From DASZHJ01 sp035507155 (GTDB lineage Bacteria; Pseudomonadota; Alphaproteobacteria; ATCC43930; CGMCC-115725): a DNA stretch of 23,801 bases. Below the pieces are notes generated by a model. It worked only from the letters and a program-made list of their open reading frames with translations. It was not told the DNA's origin and did not search any database. Location: contig DATJOK010000193.1 of assembly GCA_035507155.1 (NCBI GenBank), positions 1-23,801 on the forward strand. Direction: 5' to 3'. Both the position numbers and the translations under genes were made by a program. Positions 6,707-15,600 of this stretch are shown here, one piece after another (position 1 is the first letter of the stretch; every line of letters begins with the position of its first letter).

Positions 6707-9181
6707 GTGCGGCCCTGGGCGTGGCTCGGTCTGGTCGGAATGCTGCTTCCGGTCGCATCGGTGGCGGCGCTGGCGGACGTGAGCGCGACAAGCGACATGC
6801 CGATCACGATTCCCATGCTGGCGGTGACCACCGTCGCCGCCGCCGCGGCGTTCTGGGCGCTCTGGCGCCTGCGCCAGGAGGCGGAAGCGCGCCGCCGCGT
6901 GATCGAGGCGCTGGCCTCGTCGCGGGCGCTCCTGGGTGCGCAGCCGGCGGCGGTCTATCGCTGCGACCGCCGCACCGGCGCCGAGACGGTGATCCCCGGC
7001 GCTTCCACCAAGCTCGGCCTTGATCGGACATCCGGCTTCACCGATTTCCTCGCCTGCTTCGATACGGCGGACGCCGCCGCGCTCCTCGAGGCGCGCCGCC
7101 GCCTCGCCGAGGACGGCGCGGAGTTCCACCTGGAGGCGCGCGCCGCCAGATCCGATACGCTCTTCGAGGTGGTCGGCCGCCGGATGGAGAGCGACGCCGG
7201 CAGCGCCGACGTCATCTGGTTCATCGAGGCCGGCGGCCGCGCCCACGTGATCGCCGAGCGCGACGCCGCCCGGGCGGAGCGCGACCGGCTCCGCCAGGTG
7301 CTCGATGCGCTGCCGCTGGCGGTCTGGCGCCGGCGCACCGATACGCTCGACCTCATCGACTGCAACCGGGTCTATGGCCAGGCGGTGGAGGCGAGCCGGG
7401 CGCAGGCGATCGCCGAGGGTCGCGAGCTCGGCGCCCGCGTGCTCGGCGACAAGGGACGCGAGCTCGCCGAGCGCGCGCGCCAGACCGAGATCGCGCAGTC
7501 CGAGAGCCATCACATCGTGGTGGCGGGCCAGCGCCGGTTGATGGAGTTCACCGAGCAGCCGCTCGACGGCGGCGACGAGATCGTGGGCTTCGCCCGCGAC
7601 TTCACCGACCTCGAGACCATGCAGGCGGAGCTCGCCCGCCACGTCTCCGCCCACGGCGAGGTGCTGGAGAACGTGACGGTGGCGGTGGCGATCTTCGGTC
7701 CCGACACGCGGCTCAACTTCTTCAACTCCGCCTTCGCCCAGCTCTGGCGGCTGGAGGAGGACTGGCTTGCCTCCGAGCCCGGCCTCGACGAGCTGCTGGA
7801 GCGGCTGCGCGAGCGCCGGCGCCTGCCGGAATACGCCGACTTCCGCGCCTTCAAGCGTCAGCAGCTCGCCATGTTCACCTCGCTGCTGGGCCCGCAGGAG
7901 GAGCTGCTGCATCTCCCCGACGAGCGTACGCTGCGCCTCGTCGTCTCGCCGCATCCTTTCGGCGGCCTCACCTTCGTCTACGAGGACGTCACCGACAAGC
8001 TGGCGCTGGAGCGCTCCTACAACACCCTCATCGAGGTGCAGCGCGAGACCCTCGACAATCTCTACGAGGCGGTGGCGGTGCTCGGCAGCGACGGAAGGCT
8101 CAAGCTCTGGAACCCGGCCTACGCGCAGATCTGGAAGCTGCCGGCAGAGGCGCTGGTGGGCGAGCCCCATGTGGGCGAGATCGTCGAGAAGACGCGCGCG
8201 CTCTTCGAGATGGAAGGCTCGCCGGAGCCCTGGGTCTCGCTCAAGGAACGCATCGTCAATCACCTGATGGCGCACACCGAGGAGAGCGAGCGGCTGCAGC
8301 GTGCCGACGGCTCGGTCCTGCATGCCTCGATCGTGCCGCTCCCCGACGGCAACGTGCTGCTGAGCTATCTCGACATCACGGATTCGACCCGCGTCGAGCG
8401 CGCGCTGCGCGAGCGCAACGAAGCGCTGGAGACCGCCGGCCGCCTCAAGAGCGAGTTCATCGCCAACGTCTCCTACGAGCTCCGGACGCCGCTCAACGCC
8501 ATCATCGGCTTCGCCGAGATCCTGGCGAACCAGTATTTCGGCAAGCTCAATCCGCGCCAGCAGGACTACAGCCGCGGCATCCTCGACAGCTCCCATCGCC
8601 TGATGTCGCTGATCAACGACATCCTCGACCTCGCCACCATCGAGGCCGGCTACATGACGCTGGAGACGCAGGAGATCGACATCCACGCGATGATGTCGAG
8701 CGTGCTGACGCTGGCGCGCGAGCGTGCGCGCAACCAGAGCCTCACGCTCAACTTCGACTGCCCGGCCGACATCGGCGTCATCAAAGGCGATGAGCGGCGC
8801 CTGAAGCAGGCGCTCTTCAACCTGGTCTCCAATGCGCTCAAGTTCACGCCCCCCGGCGGCACCGTCACCCTCAGCGCCCGGCGCGCGGACGATGGCGAGG
8901 TGGCGCTGGCGGTCTCCGACACCGGCGTCGGCGTCCCCGAGGAGGACCACCTCCGCATCTTCGAGAAGTTCGAGCGCGGCAATCCCCAGGGCCGCCAGTC
9001 CGGACCGGGTCTCGGCCTCTCCCTGGTGAAGAGCTTCATCGAGCTCCACGGCGGTCGCGTCGAGCTCGCCTCGAGCCCCGGCACGGGCACCACCATCACC
9101 TGCTATCTCGCCGGGGCGCCGCCGGCCGCCGCCACCGAGGAGTCGCCGGCGCCTCTGCTGCAAAGCTCGGCGGGGAACTGA
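6707..9181 (+). CDS. divL: DivL-like membrane PAS sensor pseudokinase (tyrosine in H-box)
   Basis: 824 residues from GTG 6707, with GGGGGAG just upstream; in-frame TTG codons at 6674 and 6692 are alternatives. Two membrane segments lie within the first 60 residues (WLGLVGMLLPVASVAAL and IPMLAVTTVAAAAAFWAL). About four PAS-like regions follow, near residues 79, 198, 319 and 448. The DHp helix reads EFIANVSYELRTPLNAIIGF, so the phospho-accepting histidine is replaced by tyrosine (about Y590, codon 8474-8476). The ATPase domain is complete: NLVSNALKFTPPGG (N box), DTGVGVPEED, FEKFERG and GPGLGLSLVKSF. Caulobacter DivL has the same architecture and the same His-to-Tyr change (Y550). There DivL controls CckA and hence CtrA and cell-cycle asymmetry. 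The DivL assignment rests on this match and on recalled proximity to tsaE; the partners are not in this window. Confidence 0.75.
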   Translation: MRPWAWLGLVGMLLPVASVAALADVSATSDMPITIPMLAVTTVAAAAAFWALWRLRQEAEARRRVIEALASSRALLGAQPAAVYRCDRRTGAETVIPGASTKLGLDRTSGFTDFLACFDTADAAALLEARRRLAEDGAEFHLEARAARSDTLFEVVGRRMESDAGSADVIWFIEAGGRAHVIAERDAARAERDRLRQVLDALPLAVWRRRTDTLDLIDCNRVYGQAVEASRAQAIAEGRELGARVLGDKGRELAERARQTEIAQSESHHIVVAGQRRLMEFTEQPLDGGDEIVGFARDFTDLETMQAELARHVSAHGEVLENVTVAVAIFGPDTRLNFFNSAFAQLWRLEEDWLASEPGLDELLERLRERRRLPEYADFRAFKRQQLAMFTSLLGPQEELLHLPDERTLRLVVSPHPFGGLTFVYEDVTDKLALERSYNTLIEVQRETLDNLYEAVAVLGSDGRLKLWNPAYAQIWKLPAEALVGEPHVGEIVEKTRALFEMEGSPEPWVSLKERIVNHLMAHTEESERLQRADGSVLHASIVPLPDGNVLLSYLDITDSTRVERALRERNEALETAGRLKSEFIANVSYELRTPLNAIIGFAEILANQYFGKLNPRQQDYSRGILDSSHRLMSLINDILDLATIEAGYMTLETQEIDIHAMMSSVLTLARERARNQSLTLNFDCPADIGVIKGDERRLKQALFNLVSNALKFTPPGGTVTLSARRADDGEVALAVSDTGVGVPEEDHLRIFEKFERGNPQGRQSGPGLGLSLVKSFIELHGGRVELASSPGTGTTITCYLAGAPPAAATEESPAPLLQSSAGN

Positions 9182-9200
9182 AGGTCGATCGCCGAAGCGC

Positions 9201-9320
9201 CATGCGTCCTTGGAGACGCCTGCTTCGCAGGCTCCTCAGGATGAGGCCGGTCGAGGATCGCACAAAGAAGAGCGCCCCCTCCTGAGGAGCCCCGAAGGGC
9301 TGCGTCTCGAAGGACGCATG
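9201..9320. repeat. Nested intergenic inverted repeat (REP/BIME-like)
   Basis: A 120-bp imperfect palindrome between two convergent genes. The outer arms 9201-9219 and 9302-9320 match at 18 of 19 positions (CATGCGTCCTT at one end, AAGGACGCATG at the other). The inner arms 9231-9241 (GCTCCTCAGGA) and 9280-9290 pair perfectly. Each half also has its own small hairpin, with TTCG or CGAA at the tip: CCTGCTTCGCAGG at 9219-9231 and AGCCCCGAAGGGCT at 9288-9301. The arm sequence resembles dispersed intergenic palindromes I recall from alphaproteobacterial genomes. No second copy was seen in this window. It could act as a bidirectional terminator. No transposase gene is present. Confidence 0.75.
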
Positions 9321-9347
9321 ATCGCCCGTCGCAGTTTCGCGCTTCCC

Positions 9348-10364
9348 TTAGCCCCGCCCCGGCACGCCCTGGGTCGTCGAGTACTCGAAGTGCAGCGCCT
9401 CCCCGGGGTGGACCAGCGGATAGATGGCGTGCGCCGCCTGCGCCGCCTCGGCGAAGCCCGAGAGGATCAGCTTGAGCTTGCCGGGGCAGGTCGCGATGTC
9501 GCCGATCGCGAAGATGCCGGCGACCGAGGTCGCCGCCGTTGCCGGATCGACCGCGATGTGGTTGCGCTCCAGGTTCAACCCCCATTCCGCGATCGGGCCG
9601 AGGTTCATCGAGAGGCCGAAGAACGGCAGCAGCGCGTCGGCATCGAGCGCGCGGGTCTTGCCGTCGAGGTCGGCGACGATCACCCGCTCGAGCTTTCCGC
9701 CGCTGCCCTCGAGCCCGTGCAGCTGATAGGGCACCACCAGCTCTAGGCGGCCTGACTTGGCAAGCGCATCGAGGCGCGCGGCCGATCCCGGCGCGGCGCG
9801 GAATTTCGGCCGCCGGTGCACCACCATCACCTCGGCGATGTCGGCCAGCGAGATCGCCCAGTCCACCGCGGAATCGCCGCCGCCGGCGATCACCACGCGC
9901 TTGCCGCGGAAATCCTCGCGGCGCTTGACGAGGTAGAAGACGCTCTTGCCCTCGAAGGTCTCGATGCCGGCGAGCGGCGGCCGGTTGGGTCCGAAGGCGC
10001 CGACGCCCGCTGCCACGATCACCGCGCGGGCGACGACCGCGGTGCCGTCGGCAGCGGTGACGCGAAAGCCGCCGCCGGCCTCGGGCGCGAGCCCGGTCAC
10101 CGGCGAGCCCAGGTGATAGACAGGCTCGAAGGGCTGAGCCTGCTCGGCGAGCTTCTCGATCAGCGTCGCGGCGTCGATCGCCGGATATCCGGGAATGTCG
10201 TAGATCGGCTTTTCCGGATAGAGCGCGGCGCATTGTCCGCCCAGCAGGTCGAGGGCGTCGAACACATGGGTGCGCATCTTGAGCATGCCGCACTCGAAGA
10301 CGGCGAAGAGCCCCACCGGCCCGGCGCCGATGATCGCCACATCCGTTCTCTCCGCCTCCGCCAT
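9348..10364 (-). CDS. Ferredoxin/flavodoxin-NADP(+) reductase, thioredoxin-reductase-like type
   Basis: 338 residues. FAD-binding GAGPVGLFAVFECG lies near the N-terminus, then GGQCAALYPEKPIYDIPGYP, the NADPH-binding GGGDSAVDWA near the middle, and a C-terminal FAIGDIATCPGKLKLI for the flavin. The CxxC redox pair of true thioredoxin reductases is absent, which points to the YumC-type ferredoxin-NADP reductase. It would pass electrons between NADPH and ferredoxin or flavodoxin. The start is ATG at 10364, preceded by GAGGA seven bases upstream; longer frames run into tsaE on the other strand and are not coding. The gene is divergent from tsaE and convergent with the DivL-like gene. It lies between two genes that I recall as adjacent in relatives. 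Confidence 0.88.
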   Translation of the reverse strand: MAEAERTDVAIIGAGPVGLFAVFECGMLKMRTHVFDALDLLGGQCAALYPEKPIYDIPGYPAIDAATLIEKLAEQAQPFEPVYHLGSPVTGLAPEAGGGFRVTAADGTAVVARAVIVAAGVGAFGPNRPPLAGIETFEGKSVFYLVKRREDFRGKRVVIAGGGDSAVDWAISLADIAEVMVVHRRPKFRAAPGSAARLDALAKSGRLELVVPYQLHGLEGSGGKLERVIVADLDGKTRALDADALLPFFGLSMNLGPIAEWGLNLERNHIAVDPATAATSVAGIFAIGDIATCPGKLKLILSGFAEAAQAAHAIYPLVHPGEALHFEYSTTQGVPGRG

Positions 10365-10401
10365 GCCGCGATCCTCGCCGGTTGCAAGCGGGCGGCAGAA
10401 T

Positions 10402-10440
10402 GACCGCAAGGCGCGGTCGAGGCAACCCCGGCGGGGTTGC
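10402..10440. other. Two tandem hairpins between divergent genes
   Basis: GACCGC (10402-10407) pairs with GCGGTC (10413-10418) around AAGGC. Four bases later GCAACCCC (10422-10429) pairs perfectly with GGGGTTGC (10433-10440) around GGC. They sit in the 108-bp space between the ferredoxin reductase and tsaE starts. No T-run follows on either strand, so terminators are unlikely; operators or leader structures are possible. Confidence 0.45.
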
Positions 10441-10464
10441 GAGGCTGCGGCGGTTGGGACTAAA
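10437..10464 (+). promoter_or_regulatory. Weak candidate promoter for the tsaE-addA operon
   Basis: TTGCGA (10437-10442) and ACTAAA (10459-10464) are 16 bases apart and end just before the tsaE ribosome-binding site AAAGGA. The operon needs a promoter here because the upstream gene is divergent, but both boxes are only partial matches. If it is used, the leader would be very short. Confidence 0.22.
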
Positions 10465-10472
10465 AGGACGAG

Positions 10473-10964
10473 GTGACTGAAGCCTCCGCCGGCGCGGCGC
10501 TGTCGATCGATCTCGTCTCCGAAGCGGCGACATCCGCGCTCGCCGCGCGACTCGCCCGCCTGGCGCACCGCGGCGACGTGATCGCGCTCCGCGGCGAGCT
10601 CGGCAGCGGCAAGACCAGCTTCGCCCGCGCCTTCATTCGCGCCCTCGGCCGCGGCGACGAAGAGGTGCCGAGCCCCACCTTCACCCTGGTCGAGGTCTAC
10701 GATCTCGGCGAGGGCGGGCCGCCGGTCTGGCATTTCGACCTGTTCCGGCTGACCAAGGAAGATCAGGTCTACGAGCTCGGCTTCGAGGAGGCGCTCGCCG
10801 GCGGCATCTCCCTCATCGAATGGCCGGATCGGCTCGGCGCTTTGCTGCCGCGCGAGCGTCTCGATCTCACCCTGCTGGCGGCGGGCGCTCCCGGCCGGCG
10901 CACGGCGCGACTGGCGCCCTCGGCGGCCTGGCTCTCCCGAGTGGAAGGAATCATCGCAACGTGA
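10473..10964 (+). CDS. tsaE: tRNA t6A biosynthesis ATPase TsaE
   Basis: 163 residues, the usual size. TsaE is the ATPase partner of TsaB and TsaD in making N6-threonylcarbamoyladenosine at position 37 of ANN-decoding tRNAs. The P-loop is GELGSGKTS (residues 41-49). VPSPTFTLVEVYD, WHFDLFRL, ELGFEEAL and ISLIEWPDRL are all family hallmarks. The start is GTG at 10473, with AAAGGA at 10463-10468. It is the first gene of a plus-strand operon, and its stop overlaps the GTG of the next gene (GTGA). Confidence 0.95.
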   Translation: MTEASAGAALSIDLVSEAATSALAARLARLAHRGDVIALRGELGSGKTSFARAFIRALGRGDEEVPSPTFTLVEVYDLGEGGPPVWHFDLFRLTKEDQVYELGFEEALAGGISLIEWPDRLGALLPRERLDLTLLAAGAPGRRTARLAPSAAWLSRVEGIIAT

Positions 10965-11971
10965 CCGAACGTTCGCGCCTCATCGAGGCCTTTCTGGCCG
11001 AAGCCGGCTGGGGCGACGTGCCGCGTCGCGTGCTCGCCGCCGACGCCTCCTTCCGCCGCTACGACCGCCTCGCCGCGGCGGAGCGTGTGGCGGTGCTGAT
11101 GGATGCGCCACCGCCCCAGGAGGATGTGCGGCCGTTCCTCACCGTGGCGCGGCTGCTGCAGCGCATGGGGCTGAGCGCGCCGGCGATCCTCGCCGAGGAC
11201 GTGACCGCGGGCCTGCTGCTGCTGGAGGATTTCGGCGATCGCACCTATACCCGGCTGCTGGCCGCCGGCGCCGACGAGCGCGCGCTTTATCGTCTCGCCG
11301 TCGACGTGCTGATCGCGCTGCATCGCGCCTACGAGCCCGGCATGGCGGCGCTGCTGCCGGCCTATGACGAGGCGCGGCTCCTCGCCGAGGCGGCGCTGCT
11401 GCCGGACTGGTACCTGCCGGCGGTGAGCGACGCACCGACGCCGCCGGCGGTGCGCGAGAGCTATCTCGCCGCCTGGCGCCAGGTGCTGCCGAAAGCGGCG
11501 GTGCTGCCGCCGACCCTGGTGCTGCGCGACTACCACGTCGACAACCTGATGCTGCTGGAGGGGCGCGACGGCATCGGCGCCTGTGGCCTCCTCGATTTCC
11601 AGGACGCGGTGATCGGCTCGCCCGCCTACGACCTGGTCTCGCTGGTCGAGGACGCGCGGCGCGACGTGCCGGAAGATCTCGCGGCGGAGATGATGGATCG
11701 CTACCTCGCCGGCTTCCCGGAGATCGACCGCGCCGTCTTCACGACCGAGGCCGCGGTGCTGGCGGCGCAGCGCAACTGCAAGATCGTCGGCATCTTCACC
11801 CGGCTCTGCGTGCGCGACGGCAAGCCGCGCTACCTCGAGCATATCCCGCGGCTCTGGCGGCTCCTCGACCGCGATCTCGCGCATCCCGCCCTGGCGCCGG
11901 TGAAGCAGTGGCTCGATCGCCATGTGCCGCCGGCGCTCCGGAGGATTCCTGCCTGCGAGGCGGCGCCGTGA
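10961..11971 (+). CDS. amgK: Anomeric amino-sugar kinase AmgK-like (APH-fold phosphotransferase)
   Basis: 336 residues with the aminoglycoside-phosphotransferase fold. The start of the fold shows DASFRRYDRL. The catalytic loop is LRDYHVDNLM near residue 190, and the metal-binding loop is LLDFQDAVIGSPAYDL near residue 212. The C-terminus has RNCKIVGIFTRL and PRYLEHIPRLW, typical of the group adjacent to MurU. Pseudomonas AmgK phosphorylates N-acetylmuramate and N-acetylglucosamine at C1, feeding MurU in a fosfomycin-bypassing peptidoglycan recycling route. The GTG at 10961 overlaps the tsaE stop, and the 3' end overlaps the MurU start. The frame extends upstream inside tsaE, but that part is shadow. 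The substrate is inferred from the pairing with the nucleotidyltransferase; it is not antibiotic resistance. Confidence 0.82.
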   Translation: MTERSRLIEAFLAEAGWGDVPRRVLAADASFRRYDRLAAAERVAVLMDAPPPQEDVRPFLTVARLLQRMGLSAPAILAEDVTAGLLLLEDFGDRTYTRLLAAGADERALYRLAVDVLIALHRAYEPGMAALLPAYDEARLLAEAALLPDWYLPAVSDAPTPPAVRESYLAAWRQVLPKAAVLPPTLVLRDYHVDNLMLLEGRDGIGACGLLDFQDAVIGSPAYDLVSLVEDARRDVPEDLAAEMMDRYLAGFPEIDRAVFTTEAAVLAAQRNCKIVGIFTRLCVRDGKPRYLEHIPRLWRLLDRDLAHPALAPVKQWLDRHVPPALRRIPACEAAP

Positions 11972-12687
11972 TCGCCGTCACCACCGGCATGGTGCTGGCG
12001 GCCGGTCTCGGCACGCGGATGCGGCCGCTCACCGACACCATGCCGAAGCCGCTGGTGCCGGTCGCCGGCCGCACGCTCCTCGATCGCGCGCTCGATCACC
12101 TGGAGGCGGTGGGCGTCGAGCGGGCGGTGGTGAACACCCATTATCTCGGCGAGATGATCCGTCGCCATCTGCTGACCCGCCAGCATCCCGCCATCACCCT
12201 CTCGCATGAGAGCGAGCTGCTCGACACCGGCGGCGGCATCGCCAAGGCGCTGCCGGATCTGGGCGAGCCCTTCTATGCCATCAACAGCGACGCGGTCTGG
12301 ACCGATGGCGCGACGCCGGCGCTGAAGCGCCTCGCCGAGGCCTATGATCCCGGCCGGCACGACGCGGTGCTGCTGCTGCAGGAGCGAGGCCGTGCCGTCG
12401 GCTATGGCGGTCCCGGCGATTTCGGCGTCGATGCCGAGGCGCGGCCGCGCCGTCGAGGCGCGCATGCGCAGGTGCCGTTCGTCTTCACCGGCGTGCAGCT
12501 GCTGAGCAAGCGGCTCTTCATCGGCGAGCCGGTGAGCGTTTATTCGATGAACCGGCTCTATGACAAGGCGATCGCCGCCGGCCGCGTGATCTGCGTCGTG
12601 CACGACAGCGCGTGGTTCGATGTCGGCACCATGGCCGGGCTCGCGGCGACCGAGGCGCGGCTGCGCGAGCGACCGCTGGTCCGATGA
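11968..12687 (+). CDS. murU: N-acetylmuramate-1-phosphate uridylyltransferase MurU-like
   Basis: 239 residues, a single nucleotidyltransferase domain. The signature AAGLGTRMRPLTD (about residues 11-23) is followed by KPLVPVAGRTLLD, a metal- and nucleotide-site segment SELLDTGGGIAKAL, and FYAINSDAVW. The C-terminus WFDVGTMAGLAATEA is typical of short sugar-1-phosphate nucleotidyltransferases. Coupled to the AmgK-like kinase it should make UDP-MurNAc from recovered MurNAc-1-phosphate. The start GTG at 11968 overlaps the kinase stop (GTGA), and the stop overlaps the addB ATG (ATGA). Substrate assignment rests on the amgK-murU pairing; other hexose-1-phosphates cannot be excluded from sequence alone. 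Confidence 0.83.
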   Translation: MIAVTTGMVLAAGLGTRMRPLTDTMPKPLVPVAGRTLLDRALDHLEAVGVERAVVNTHYLGEMIRRHLLTRQHPAITLSHESELLDTGGGIAKALPDLGEPFYAINSDAVWTDGATPALKRLAEAYDPGRHDAVLLLQERGRAVGYGGPGDFGVDAEARPRRRGAHAQVPFVFTGVQLLSKRLFIGEPVSVYSMNRLYDKAIAAGRVICVVHDSAWFDVGTMAGLAATEARLRERPLVR

Positions 12688-15600
12688 GCGTTGGGGCGCC
12701 GCTCACCGGTCGCCGCGACGCGACGGCGCCTGGGCGCCGCGCGGCGATCGCCACCATCGAGGCGCATCTCCCTTTCCTCGACACGCTGGCGGCGCGGCTC
12801 GGCGCCGTCACCGGCGACGATCCCCTGGCGCTGGCGCGCATCACCGTGCTGCTGCCGACACGGCGCGCCTGCCGGTCGCTCGCCGAGGCGTTCCTGCGCC
12901 GGAGCGAGGGCCGGCCGCTGCTGCTGCCGAGAATGCAGCCGGTGGGCGACCTCGACGCGGAGGATCTCGCTCTGCTCGCCGACGAGGGCGAGGCGGCCGA
13001 TCTGGAGCTGCCACCGGCGATCCCTGGCCTGCGCCGCCGGCTACGCCTCGCGCGCCTCGTGCGCGCCGCCAAGGGCGGGCTGCTGCCGGGCCAGGCGGCC
13101 ATGCTGGCGGGCGCCCTCGTCCGCTTCCTCGACGAGGCGCAGACCGAAGGCGCCGACTTCGCCAATCTCGCCCGGCTGGTGCCGGAGGATTATGCCGCCC
13201 ATTGGCAGGACATCCTGAAATTCCTCGGCATCGTCACCGAGCATTGGCCGGCCATGCTGAGCGAGCTGGGCGCGCTCGACCCCGCCGATCGGCGCAATCG
13301 CGTGCTGGCGCTGCAGGCGGAGCGCTGGCGCCAGAATCCGCCCGCCGATCCCGTGATCGCCGCGGGCCTCACCGGCGGCGTGCCGGCGGTGGCGGCACTG
13401 ATGGCGGAGGTGGCGACGCTTCCGACCGGCACCGTGGTGCTGCCGGGTCTCGATCGCGGCGCGACGGAGGAAGTCTGGGCGGCGATCCGCACCGACCCTG
13501 GCCATCCGCAGCATCTGCTGGCGGTATTTCTCGACCGCATGGAGATGGCACCCGCGGCCGTCGAGGCCTGGGCCTTTCCGGGCGTCGCCGGCGGCCCGCC
13601 GGCACGCATTGCCCTCGCCGCCGCGGCGCTGCTGCCGGCGGAGCTCACCGAGCGTTGGCGCGATGCGGGCGGGATCGAGCATGCCGCTCTCGCGGGCCTG
13701 CGCCGGATCGACTGCGCGGGTCCGCAGGAAGAGGCGCAGGTGATCGCGCTGCTGCTGCGTCAGCATCTGGAGCAGAAGCCCGGCGCCACCGCGGCGCTGG
13801 TGACGCCGGATCGGGCGCTGGCGCGCCGCGTCGCCGGCGAGCTCGAGCGCTGGGGGATCGAGATCGACGATTCCGCCGGCGTGCCCCTCAACAAGACGCC
13901 GCCGGGCGTGTTCCTCCGCCTGCTGCTCGATCTCGTCGCCGAGCAGGCGGCGCCGGTGGCGCTGCTCGCGGCGCTCAAGCATCCGCTCGCCGCCGGCGGT
14001 CTCGCGATCGAGGAGTTCCGGGCATTGCTGCGCCAGCTCGAGCGGACGGTGCTGCGCGGCGTGCGGCCGGCGCCGGGCTTCACCGGCATCGCCGATGCGC
14101 TGCCGGCGGAACGAAGCGAGGAGCGCGGCTTTCTCGCGCGGCTGCAACGGCGTCTGCTGCCGTTGTGGGAGGCGGCGGCCCGGCGCGAGGTGCCGCTTCG
14201 CGATCTCGTGGCATCCCATATCGCCGCGGCCGAGGCGATGGCCGCGAGCGCCGAGGAGCCGGGCGCCGAGCGGCTCTGGCGCGGTGAGGCCGGCGAGGCG
14301 GCGGGCCAGTTCATGGCCGAGCTGCTGGCGGCGGCGGAGGACCATCCGGCGATCGACGGCGGCGATTATCCGGCGCTCTTCGAGAGCCTGCTGGCGGGGC
14401 CGGTGGTACGGCCGCGCTACGGCCGGCATCCGCGCCTCGCCATCTGGGGCCTGCTGGAGGCGCGCCTGCAGCGCGCGGATCTGATGGTGCTGGGCGGTCT
14501 CAACGATGGCGTCTGGCCCGCCGATCCCGCCGAGGATCCCTGGATGTCGCGACCGATGCGCCGCAGCTTCGGCATCGCGCCGCCCGAGCGCCGCATCGGC
14601 CTTTCCGCGCATGATTTCCTGATGGCGCTGGGCGCGCCGGAAGTGGTGCTGACGCGGGCGACCCGCGTCGCCGGCACGCCGACGCTGCCGTCGCGCTGGC
14701 TCTTGCGCCTCGACACCGTGCTGCGCGCGGCGGGCCTCGAGGCCGCGCTGACCCGAGGCCCGGAGAGCCGTCGGCCGCTCGCCTGGCAGGCGCTGCTCGA
14801 TCGCCCGCACCTGGAGGAGCGCGGCCGCGTGGAGCCGCCGGCACCGCGGCCACCGGTGGCGGCGCGGCCGCGCGCGCTCTCGGTGACCGAGATCGAGACC
14901 TGGATGCGCGATCCCTATGCGATCTATGCCAAGCACATCCTTCGCCTCAGGGCGCTGGAGCCGCTCGACGCCGAGCCGGCGGCGCGCGAGCGCGGCATCT
15001 TCATCCATGACGCCCTCGACGCCTTCGTCAGCCGCTTCCCGCGCGAGCTGCCGGCGGACGCGGAGGCGCAGCTGCTGGACTGCGGGCGCCGCGCCTTCGG
15101 CGCCTTCCTCTCGCGGCCGGCGATCTGGGCGTTCTGGTGGCCGCGCTTCGAGCGCATCGCGCGCTGGTTCCTCGCCACCGAGCGCGAGCGGCGCGCCGGC
15201 CTCTACGGCCTCGCGAGCGAGACCCGGGGAACCCTCGCGCTTGCCGCGCCCGCCGGCACCTTCACCCTCCGCGCCAAGGCCGACCGCATCGAGCGCCGTG
15301 CCGACGGCCTCGTCATCGCCGACTACAAGACCGGCACGGTGCCGACGGGACCCACCGTCGCCCAGGGGCTGGCGCCGCAATTGCCGCTGGAAGCGGCGAT
15401 CGCGATGGCGGGCGGCTTCGCCGACGTGCCGCCGGCCACGATCGCGGCGCTGGAGTATTGGCGCCTGAGCGGTCTCGCGACGCCCGGCGAGATCCAGGAC
15501 ATCGCGCCCGGCGACGAGGCGGCGCTGGTGGCTGCGGCGCGGGCGGGCCTCGTCGATCTTGTCACTCGCTTCGACGATCCCGCGACGCCCTACCGCGCCG

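Noticed and set aside
10103..10169. Frame disruption or pseudogene in the ferredoxin reductase
   Set aside because: The frame is continuous, with all flavin and NADPH motifs in order; nothing is broken.
9348..10364. Thioredoxin reductase
   Set aside because: The CxxC redox motif is missing and the GGQC..LYPEKPIYDIPGYP stretch is typical of the ferredoxin-NADP reductase group.
10961..11971. Aminoglycoside resistance phosphotransferase
   Set aside because: It shares the fold, but tight coupling to a MurU-like nucleotidyltransferase and its own sequence pattern point to an amino-sugar kinase.
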